Origin: Actinomycetota bacterium
Lineage (GTDB): Bacteria > Actinomycetota > Actinomycetes > Mycobacteriales > Mycobacteriaceae
Assembly (NCBI GenBank): GCA_018268465.1
Contig: JAFDWN010000007.1
Coordinates: 1-64,000 of the forward strand
Direction of reading: 5' to 3'
Length of the DNA stretch: 64,000 nt
Position 1 is the first letter of the stretch, and every line of letters begins with the position of its first letter. The notes under the pieces are model-generated. The model had not been told where the DNA came from. It ran no database searches and saw only the letters and a program-made list of their open reading frames with translations. Position numbers and translations under genes: made by a program. Of the stretch, positions 57,254 to 64,000 are shown piece after piece.

Positions 57254-58708
57254 GTGCGCAGCATTCGGGCGATGCGGAGCAGATCGCCGGTGTCGGGTCT
57301 GCGCCGCGGCGAGCTGTCCTTCGCCCAGGTGCTCGGCCAGTCGGTGTCGGCGGTGGCCCCGTCCGCGGTGATGGTGACCCTGCCCGCGATCGTCATCCCG
57401 GCGGCCGGATCGCTGACCCTTGCCGTCTTCGTCGTCACCGCCCTGCTGATGACCGCGGTCGGCTACTGCGTGAGTCAGTTCTCCACGCGGATGGTCGCGG
57501 TCAGCGGGCTCTACAGCTACACCGTCAAGGGTCTCGGGCCGATTCCCGGCATCGGGGCGGGATGGTCGCTGCTCATCGGCTACGCCGGGGCCGCGATGGC
57601 CAGCACGCTCGGCGCCGCCAGCTACCTCGCCGCCCTGCTGGGGCGACTCGGCGTGCCCGGCGGGCGGCCCACCGTCGCGGTGCTGGCCGTCGCCGTCGGT
57701 GCGCTCGCCCTGACGCTGATGATCCGAGGAGTGCGGCTGTCGGCCCGGATCTCGCTGACGGTCGAGGTTTTCGCGATCCTCGCCGCGGGCGCCGTGTTGG
57801 TCATCGCGTTCACCCACGCGCTGGGCGACGGCTCCGGCAACCGCCCCGCACCCCCCGCGGCGCCACCCGAGCTGGGTTTCGCTCTGTTGCTTGCCATCAC
57901 GTCCTTCGTCGGATTCGAGAGCGCCTCCACCGTCGCCCGCGAGGCGCGCAGGCCGTTCGTCACCGTGACCCGCGCGATCCGGTGGTCACCGGTGGCGTTG
58001 GGGGTGTTGTACCTGTTCGCCGCCGCGATGCAGTCCACCCAGACCCTCGTCGCCGGAACGGGTTCCATCCCCATCGTGCTCAGCATGCCGTCGACGGGAG
58101 GCTCCGCATCGACCGCGCTGACGATCCTGATGGAACTCGGCATCGCCGCGTCCTGGTTCGCCTGCGTGATCGGTTCCACCACCGCACTGTCGCGGACGTT
58201 GTTCGCGATGGGCCGCGAGGGTGTGGTGTCGCGCCGGATGGGCCGCACCCACCCCGTGTTCCGCACCCCGCACATCGCGCTGCTCGTCGCGATGCCGCTC
58301 ATCGCCGCCGTCCCGATCGGCTACCTGTTCGTCGCGGGTTCCAGCCGCGAGGTGCTGATCGGCCTGCTCGCCGTGTCGGCGCACGGCTATGTCGGCGCCT
58401 ATCTCCTGGTGTCGCTGGCCACACCGGCGTTCCTGCACCGTATCGGTGAGCTCACCCGCACGCCGGTGCTCGTCGGCGTCGCCTCGGCCGCCCTGATGAT
58501 CGCGATCATCGGCTGGGCGGCGTTCACGGTCGAATCCCCGGTGTGGATCGCGACGGCGGTGTACGCGACGCTGGTGGCCACCGGTTACGCCCTGTTCGTG
58601 CTGCGCAGACGCTCGGTGCCCGACCTGACCGCCCGGGTCGGGGTGTTCGACGAGACGGTGGCCGGCGACGTGCTGACCGACTACAACCCCTGGCAGGTCC
58701 GCCCATGA
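57254..58708 (+). CDS. APC-family permease
   Basis: A 484-aa APC transporter (FAQVLGQSVSAVAPSAVMVT in helix 1, VSGLYSYTVKGLGPIPG, LLAITSFVGFESASTVAREA in helix 6). It differs from the permease at 55297 and probably takes a different amine or amino acid. The GTG at 57254 is the furthest reasonable start; a GTG or ATG a few codons later is possible. It overlaps the IclR gene by ATGA and is controlled from the same operator-rich region. Confidence 0.88.
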   Translation: MRSIRAMRSRSPVSGLRRGELSFAQVLGQSVSAVAPSAVMVTLPAIVIPAAGSLTLAVFVVTALLMTAVGYCVSQFSTRMVAVSGLYSYTVKGLGPIPGIGAGWSLLIGYAGAAMASTLGAASYLAALLGRLGVPGGRPTVAVLAVAVGALALTLMIRGVRLSARISLTVEVFAILAAGAVLVIAFTHALGDGSGNRPAPPAAPPELGFALLLAITSFVGFESASTVAREARRPFVTVTRAIRWSPVALGVLYLFAAAMQSTQTLVAGTGSIPIVLSMPSTGGSASTALTILMELGIAASWFACVIGSTTALSRTLFAMGREGVVSRRMGRTHPVFRTPHIALLVAMPLIAAVPIGYLFVAGSSREVLIGLLAVSAHGYVGAYLLVSLATPAFLHRIGELTRTPVLVGVASAALMIAIIGWAAFTVESPVWIATAVYATLVATGYALFVLRRRSVPDLTARVGVFDETVAGDVLTDYNPWQVRP

Positions 58709-59457
58709 GCCCGGGCGAGGGCTCCCTGTCGGGCCGTCAGCCCAAGGCCGTGCAGAGCGCGCTGCGGGTGCTCGAGGAGGTGGCGAGGGCCGGCGTCGGC
58801 GTAACCGCCAAGGAGATCGCCCAGAACCTCGACCTGCCGTCGGCCACCACCTATCGGCTGTTGAATCTGCTCGTGGCCGACGGCTACATCGTGCGGTTGC
58901 CGGATCTCACCGGGTTCTCGCTGGGGCACCGGATGAGCACGCTGATCGACGCGACGGTGGCGCCGAGGGTGTGCACCGCGGCCCGCGACGTGCTCGCGGA
59001 GATGCGGTTGTCGGTGCGGTTCGGGGTCCACCTGTTCTACTTCACCAACACGGCCGTACGCATCGCCGACGCGGACGCCGAATTCCCGCCGCCCGCCGAC
59101 GAATCGGTGCTCAACCGCCATCTGCACGCATGCGCCGTCGGCAAACTGCTGCTGGCCGAGAAGGGTGACGCGGGCGAGCTGGTGCCCGCCTCGCTGGCCC
59201 CACTGACCGACCGCACGGTGGGCTCGCGCAGCGAACTGTTCGAACAGCTGCACACGGTCCGCGGGCAGGGCTACGCCGCCCAGACCGGTGAACTGCGCAG
59301 CGAGACCGCGTGTGTGGCCGTGCCCGTGCGCGCGCCGTCGGGGGAACTCGTGGCCGCCCTGGCGATGTCAGGACGCAGCGATCAGGACACCTTGCTGCAC
59401 AGGCAGATTCAGCCGCTGGCCGAATGCGCCGCGCGGCTCAGCCCGCTGCTGGCCTGA
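58705..59457 (+). CDS. IclR-family transcriptional regulator
   Basis: A 250-aa IclR regulator. The winged helix (KAVQSALRVLEEVARAGVGV, then AKEIAQNLDLPSATTYRLLN) is followed by the effector domain (HACAVGKLLLAEKGDAGELV, TGELRSETACVAVPVRAPSG, the usual Cys in the ligand pocket). It is translationally coupled to the permease gene (ATGA). Its position and the operator array at 56812-57154 point to control of both amine operons, activated or derepressed by an amine-derived ligand. That assignment is inferred. Confidence 0.9.
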   Translation: MSPGEGSLSGRQPKAVQSALRVLEEVARAGVGVTAKEIAQNLDLPSATTYRLLNLLVADGYIVRLPDLTGFSLGHRMSTLIDATVAPRVCTAARDVLAEMRLSVRFGVHLFYFTNTAVRIADADAEFPPPADESVLNRHLHACAVGKLLLAEKGDAGELVPASLAPLTDRTVGSRSELFEQLHTVRGQGYAAQTGELRSETACVAVPVRAPSGELVAALAMSGRSDQDTLLHRQIQPLAECAARLSPLLA

Positions 59458-59474
59458 GCACGGCCGGCCCGGCG

Positions 59475-61097
59475 TCACAATGCGTCGACGCTCAGCAGCC
59501 GCGCGCTCTCGGCGCGCATGTCGACCTTGCGCACCTTGCCGGTGACGGTCATCGGGAACTCGTCGACCACCCGCACATACCGCGGGATCTTGTAGTGGGC
59601 GAGCTTGCCGGATGCGAACACGCGCACCGCGTCGGCGTCCAGCGGGTCACGGCCGGGCTTCATCCGTATCCAGGCACAGATCTCCTCGCCGAACCTGGCA
59701 TCCGGCACACCGACCACCTGGGCGTCGTCGACGTCGGGGTGGGTGTAGAGGAACTCCTCCACCTCGCGCGGGTAGATGTTCTCCCCGCCGCGGATCACCA
59801 TGTCCTTGATCCGCCCGACGACGCTGCAGTAGCCGTCCTCACGCATGACCGCCAGATCACCGGTGTGCATCCACCCGTCGGCGTCCACGGCATCGCGGGT
59901 GCGCTCCTCGTCACGCCAGTAGCCGAGCATCACCGAGTAACCGCGCGTACAGAATTCGCCCGTGGCGCCCCGCGGGACCACATCGCCGGTGTCCGGGTCG
60001 ACGATCTTGATCTCGACGTTGGGATGGGCCCGGCCGATGGTGGAAGTGCGCCGCTCCAGATCGTCGTCGATCAGCGTCTGGCAGGACACCGGTGACGTCT
60101 CGGTCATCCCGTAGGCGATCGCGACCTCCGACATGTTCATCTCGTTGACGCACCGTTTCATGACCTCGATCGGGCACACCGAACCCGCCATGATGCCGGT
60201 GCGCAGACTCGACAGATCGGTCGTGGCGAAGGCGGGATGGCCGAGCATCGCGATGAACATCGTCGGCACCCCGTAAACCCCGGTACAGCGCTCCTTTTCG
60301 ATCGCCTCGAGGGTCAGCTTCGGATCGAATCCGGGTGCGGGGATGACCATGGTCGCGCCGTGGGTGGTGCAGCCCAGGTTGCCCATCACCATGCCGAAAC
60401 AGTGGTAGAACGGCACCGGGATGCACAGCCGGTCACCGGGCCCCAGCTTGATCAGCTCGGTGACGAAGAACCCGTTGTTGAGGATGTTGCGGTGCGACAG
60501 CGTCGCCCCCTTGGGGAAACCCGTTGTGCCCGAGGTGTACTGGATGTTGATCGGATCGCGGTTGTCCAGCGCCGCCAACCGTTGCGCCAGTTGTTCGGCG
60601 GGCACCCCGTCGGCGTCGGCATACAGCTGCGCCCAATCCCCGCCGCCAAGGAACACAACCTGCTCCAGGCCGACGATGTCGGGGCGGACCTGCGCGACCA
60701 TGCTCACGTAGTCCGAACTCTTGAACGACCGCGCGGAGATCAGCATCCGGACGCCGGACTGCTCGAGCACATAGGCCAGCTCGTGGGTGCGGTAGGCGGG
60801 GTTGATATTGACCAGGATCGCCCCGATCTTGGCCGTCGCGTACTGCACCACGGTCCATTCGGCGCAATTCGGCGCCCACATGCCGACCCGGTCGCCGCGC
60901 GCGATGCCACGGGCCATCAAACCCCGCGCCACGACGTCGATCTCGTCGTTGAGCTCCCCGTACGTCCAGCGCCTGCCGGTCGCGACATCCACGAGCGCCT
61001 CGGTGTCGGGCGCACCGCGCGCGATGCGCTCGAAATTCGCGCCGACGGTCTCCTCCAGGATCGCGATGTCGGTGCGTCCCGCGTCGTACGACTCCAT
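59475..61097 (-). CDS. Acyl-CoA synthetase, FadD35-like
   Basis: A 540-aa ANL-superfamily acyl-CoA/AMP ligase. The phosphate-binding loop is YTSGTTGFPKGATLSH (about residue 193), the core motif IAYGMTETSPVSCQ follows, then GWMHTGDLAVMREDGY, the hinge RIKDMVIRGGENIYP, and the catalytic Lys in FPMTVTGKVRKVDM. It activates a fatty acid or carboxylic acid to acyl-CoA. It resembles mycobacterial FadD35. It starts three bases after the stop of the other synthetase, in the same operon. Confidence 0.9.
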   Translation of the reverse strand: MESYDAGRTDIAILEETVGANFERIARGAPDTEALVDVATGRRWTYGELNDEIDVVARGLMARGIARGDRVGMWAPNCAEWTVVQYATAKIGAILVNINPAYRTHELAYVLEQSGVRMLISARSFKSSDYVSMVAQVRPDIVGLEQVVFLGGGDWAQLYADADGVPAEQLAQRLAALDNRDPINIQYTSGTTGFPKGATLSHRNILNNGFFVTELIKLGPGDRLCIPVPFYHCFGMVMGNLGCTTHGATMVIPAPGFDPKLTLEAIEKERCTGVYGVPTMFIAMLGHPAFATTDLSSLRTGIMAGSVCPIEVMKRCVNEMNMSEVAIAYGMTETSPVSCQTLIDDDLERRTSTIGRAHPNVEIKIVDPDTGDVVPRGATGEFCTRGYSVMLGYWRDEERTRDAVDADGWMHTGDLAVMREDGYCSVVGRIKDMVIRGGENIYPREVEEFLYTHPDVDDAQVVGVPDARFGEEICAWIRMKPGRDPLDADAVRVFASGKLAHYKIPRYVRVVDEFPMTVTGKVRKVDMRAESARLLSVDAL

Positions 61098-61100
61098 GGG

Positions 61101-62801
61101 TCAGTCCACCAGCTCCTCGTAGCGGTACTCCGACGCGATGCGCTCCCCCGCCTCGTGGGCCGCATCCTCCCGGCGGCGGAGTTCGACCCGGCGGATCTTG
61201 CCCGAGATGGTTTTGGGCAGTTCGAAGAACTCGATGCGGCGCACCCTCAGATACGGCGGCAGGTGCTCGCGCGCGTACTGCAGGATCTGCCGCGCGGTGT
61301 CCGCGTCGGCCGCCCACCCCTCGGCCAGCGCCACGTAGGCCTTCGGCACCGTCAGACGGGTGTCGTCGGGCTGCGGGACCACCGCCGCCTCCACCACCGC
61401 GGGATGCTCGATGAGCACGCTCTCCAGTTCGAACGGCGAGACCTTGTAGTCGGAGGATTTGAAGACGTCGTCGGTGCGCCCGATGTAGGTGATGTACCCG
61501 TCCTCGTCGCGGCGCGCCACATCCCCGGTGTGGTAGTAGCCGCCCCACATGACCATTTCGTTGCGCCGCGGGTCGTCGAGGTAGCCGCTCATCAGGTTCA
61601 CCGGTTCGCGGCTCAGCTCCAGGCAGATCTCCCCTTCGTCGGCGGCCTCGCCGGTGAGCGGGTCGATCAGCACGACCGGCACACCGGGCATCGGCCGCCC
61701 CATCGAACCCGGCTTCACCGCCTGGCCCGGCGTATTGCCGACCTGCAGCGTCGTCTCCGTCTGCCCGAACCCGTCGCGGATGGTCAACCCCCACGCCCGC
61801 TCCACCCGGGCGATGACGTCGGGGTTGAGCGGCTCACCCGCGCCGAGGATTTCGCGCAGCCCGTCGGGCCGGGCGCCGAGATCGGACTGGATCAGCATCC
61901 GCCACACCGTCGGCGGCGCACAGAACGTGTTGACCCTGGCACGGCGCAGTTGGGCGAGCAGTGTGGCCGCGTCGAAACGCGCGTAGTTGTAGACGAAGAT
62001 CGTGGCCTCGGCGATCCACGGGGCGAAAAAGCAGCTCCACGCGTGTTTGGCCCAGCCCGGTGAGCTGATCGCCAGATGCACGTCGCCGGGCTGCACACCG
62101 ATCCACGCCATCGTCGACAGGTGCCCGACCGGATAACTGACCTGCGAATGCTGTACCAACTTGGGTTTGCTCGTAGTACCCGAGGTGAAGTAGATCAGCA
62201 GCGGATCACCGACGTCGGTGCACGCGGTGAACGGCCCGGCGGAGGTGACCGTGGCGGCCTCGCCGTAGTGGTGCCAGCCCGGCACCGGCTCGCCGACGGC
62301 AATACGCGTGTACCGGCCGGCCACCCCGTCGAACTTCGGAGTGTCGGCGGCGTTGGCGATGACGAACGACGCCCCGCCGCGCGCGATCCGGTCGGCCAGA
62401 TCGTCGGCCCCGAGCGCACCGGTGGTCGGCATGATCACCGCACCCAGCTTGGCGATCGCCAGCATCGACTCCCACAGCTCGACCTGATTGCCGAGCATGA
62501 GGATCACCCGGTCGCCCTTGCCCACGCCCAGCCCCGCGAGCCACGTCGCGACCCGATCGGAGCGCTCGGCCATCTCGGCGAAGGTGACCTTCTGTTCGCC
62601 GCCGTCCTCTTCGACGATCCACAGCGCGAGCCGCTGCGCCGACGACGGGGTGCGGGCGGTGACGTCGAACCAGTCGGTCGCCCAGTTGAAGGTGCCCGTC
62701 AGCCGCGGCCACGCGAACGTGTCCACCGCCTTCTCGTAGTCGCTGATGACGGCACAGAGCTGATCGCGAGCGCCGCGATAGATATCGGTGTTGGTCGCCA
62801 T
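61101..62801 (-). CDS. Acyl-CoA synthetase, medium-chain type
   Basis: A 566-aa ANL-superfamily ligase of the acetyl/medium-chain acyl-CoA synthetase type (FTSGTTSKPKLVQHSQVSYP, RDGFGQTETTLQVGNTPGQA, YYHTGDVARRDEDGYITY, and LPKTISGKIRRVELRR with the catalytic Lys). The N-terminal FNWATDWFD segment is typical of ACSM-like enzymes. It is the first gene of a two-synthetase operon, divergent from the LuxR-type gene, which may regulate it. The open frame continues upstream, but the family starts at ATG 62801. Confidence 0.9.
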   Translation of the reverse strand: MATNTDIYRGARDQLCAVISDYEKAVDTFAWPRLTGTFNWATDWFDVTARTPSSAQRLALWIVEEDGGEQKVTFAEMAERSDRVATWLAGLGVGKGDRVILMLGNQVELWESMLAIAKLGAVIMPTTGALGADDLADRIARGGASFVIANAADTPKFDGVAGRYTRIAVGEPVPGWHHYGEAATVTSAGPFTACTDVGDPLLIYFTSGTTSKPKLVQHSQVSYPVGHLSTMAWIGVQPGDVHLAISSPGWAKHAWSCFFAPWIAEATIFVYNYARFDAATLLAQLRRARVNTFCAPPTVWRMLIQSDLGARPDGLREILGAGEPLNPDVIARVERAWGLTIRDGFGQTETTLQVGNTPGQAVKPGSMGRPMPGVPVVLIDPLTGEAADEGEICLELSREPVNLMSGYLDDPRRNEMVMWGGYYHTGDVARRDEDGYITYIGRTDDVFKSSDYKVSPFELESVLIEHPAVVEAAVVPQPDDTRLTVPKAYVALAEGWAADADTARQILQYAREHLPPYLRVRRIEFFELPKTISGKIRRVELRRREDAAHEAGERIASEYRYEELVD

Positions 62802-62851
62802 GCCCGATAGGATCCAGGTCACAATCAGTCCGACGCTACCCCCGAAAGTGG

Positions 62852-63742
62852 GTGCCCACGGTGCCCCTCGACGAGCAACCCGCGACGCCGGCCCGGTCGC
62901 CGTTGCTGCGGCCGCGCGACGCCGACGCGGTGCGCGCAGAGCTGCGGCGCGTCGCGGCGGAGACGAGCCTGCCGCTGACGTTCGGCGGCGAGGTGCACGA
63001 CGACACACTGCTCCTCACGGAGTTCTTCGGCGCGCGGACCAGCGCGATGCGGGGGCTTGCGGTGCTGCCCAGCGCCGGACTCGGCGGTGCGACGATGGTG
63101 GCGCGGCGGCCGCTGTCCGTCGCCGACTATCGCAGATCCTCGACGATCACCCACGACTACGACGGTCCGGTGCTCGTCGAGGGCATCACCTCGATCCTCG
63201 CGGTCCCCGTCGTCGTGGACGGGCGGGCCCGCGCGGTGCTGTACGGGGCCTACCGCGCGGCCGCGCCGATCGGCGATCGGACCGCCGACGCCATGGTGGC
63301 CTCCGCCCGCCGGCTGGGTATGGAGCTGCGGGTACGGGACGAGGTGGACCGCCGCATGCGGTTGCGGGAGGCGCAGCTGGCCAACTTCGGCGACCCCGTT
63401 GCCGGTGCCGAACAGGTCCGCGAGGTGCATGCCGAATTGCGGCGGCTGGCCGCCGACACGACCGTCGGGCCGGCGATCCGCGCCCGTCTGCGCGGCCTCG
63501 CGGCCCGGCTCGGCAGCGCGGCGTCCGGCGAGGCGCCGACGCTGAGCACACCGCTGACCGAGCGGGAACTCGACGTGCTGTCACAGGTTGCGCTGGGTTG
63601 CACCAATGCCGAAGCGGCGAAGCGTCTTTCGCTGCGGCCGGAGACGGTCAAGAGCTATCTGCGCAGCGCGGCGGCCAAACTGGGCACCCGCACCCGCCAC
63701 GAATCGGTATCCAGGGCGCGGCGGTCACGGCTTCTTCCGTAG
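62852..63742 (+). CDS. GAF-like/LuxR-type HTH regulator
   Basis: A 296-aa regulator. Residues about 25-160 look like a GAF-type sensor (GLAVLPSAGLGGATMVARRP, VEGITSILAVPVVVDGRARA), a linker helix follows, and the C-terminal LuxR helix-turn-helix (LTERELDVLSQVALGCTNAE, AKRLSLRPETVKSYLRSAAA) ends it. The same GTG-headed group of regulators often lies next to acyl-CoA synthetase or catabolic operons. It starts GTG at 62852 or 62861. Control of the divergent synthetases is inferred. Confidence 0.85.
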   Translation: MPTVPLDEQPATPARSPLLRPRDADAVRAELRRVAAETSLPLTFGGEVHDDTLLLTEFFGARTSAMRGLAVLPSAGLGGATMVARRPLSVADYRRSSTITHDYDGPVLVEGITSILAVPVVVDGRARAVLYGAYRAAAPIGDRTADAMVASARRLGMELRVRDEVDRRMRLREAQLANFGDPVAGAEQVREVHAELRRLAADTTVGPAIRARLRGLAARLGSAASGEAPTLSTPLTERELDVLSQVALGCTNAEAAKRLSLRPETVKSYLRSAAAKLGTRTRHESVSRARRSRLLP

Positions 63743-63837
63743 CCGGCGCCGTCCGGTGGTGGATGCCGGCCCGCGGCAGCCGACCGATCGCGCGCCGGGC
63801 GACGGGCCGGCGCGAGATCGGGCCAGCCGGGCGGGCA

Positions 63838-64000
63838 TCAGGCCAGCGACTCGACCCAGACCCGGTGCAATTCGGCGTAGTGCCCGTCGCCGCGGCCGAT
63901 GAGGTCCTCGGGAGAACCGTCTTCGACGACGCGGCCATGCTCGAGCACGAGAACCCGGTCGGCGACCTGCACCGTGGACAGGCGGTGCGCGATCACCAGC
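63838..64000 (-). CDS. ABC transporter, C-terminal end (cut by window)
   Basis: The last 53 residues of an ABC-type ATPase, probably a fused membrane-ATPase exporter. The H-loop is in [20 protein letters not shown], followed by [20 protein letters not shown] and a short tail ending [10 protein letters not shown]. The stop is TGA at 63838-63840; the rest lies beyond position 64000. The substrate cannot be judged. Confidence 0.85.
   Translation of the reverse strand, partial: LVIAHRLSTVQVADRVLVLEHGRVVEDGSPEDLIGRGDGHYAELHRVWVESLA

Overview
The window is GC-rich actinobacterial DNA from a Mycobacterium, most likely a fast-growing environmental one (Mycolicibacterium type). The evidence is a set of conserved M. 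tuberculosis neighbourhoods, recalled from memory: Ku, an Rv0927c/Rv0926c-like pair, MntH and an Rv0923c-like protein; the SigK/RskA locus (Rv0449c to Rv0444c order); and accD3-echA6-Rv0906-Rv0907-ctpE-Rv0909/Rv0910-Rv0911. F420-type oxidoreductases, many small exported proteins and frequent leaderless starts (a TANNNT-like box 6-7 bases before the start codon) fit this.

Layout. 1-2 kb: a LacI regulator with two copies of one operator and a 71-aa ORF of unknown function. 2-5 kb: a large Orn/Lys/Arg decarboxylase. 5-10.6 kb: a polyol/hexose island with a truncated mannitol dehydrogenase stub, a fructokinase, a DeoR regulator, a mannitol-type PTS EIICBA and a divergent medium-chain dehydrogenase. 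10.7-18 kb: Ku, an SDR and DapB-like pair under a KstR-type box, three tandem small exported proteins, MntH, a cyclotransferase/PGA-hydrolase fusion and a DUF559-type protein. 18-21 kb: an amidohydrolase and an APC permease. 21-26 kb: an FAD protein, DUF1365 protein, cyclopropane-synthase-like methyltransferase, SigK and RskA, with a SigK-type promoter. 26-29.6 kb: a YbdK-like ligase, an LLM oxidoreductase and a three-gene cytochrome-oxidase-like membrane operon behind a perfect 24-bp palindrome.

29.6-30.6 kb is an accessory scar: tRNA-Arg(CCU), repeated copies of its 3' end, an EthD-like gene, a tRNA-like mini-structure and several hairpins. 31-34.5 kb: a quinone-oxidoreductase-like gene, two TetR regulators and a haloacid dehalogenase, with one operator sequence in front of two of the units. 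34.7-41 kb: small exported proteins, an Hsp20 with a CIRCE element, and metabolic genes. 41-48.7 kb: the conserved ctpE/echA6/accD3 block. 48.8-53 kb: a YhgE/Pip protein with a degenerate ABC ATPase, and small membrane proteins. 53-59.5 kb: an amine-use island (copper amine oxidase, two APC permeases, IclR) around a 500-bp control region holding a phased operator array. 59.5-64 kb: two acyl-CoA synthetases, a LuxR-type regulator and the C-terminus of an ABC exporter cut by the window edge.

The least explained features are the 24-bp-phased ATTCTCATTCG array at 56.8-57.15 kb, the palindrome at 29.54 kb, the tRNA-Arg scar, and the operator shared by two TetR-neighbouring units. No CRISPR array, complete prophage or insertion sequence was seen.
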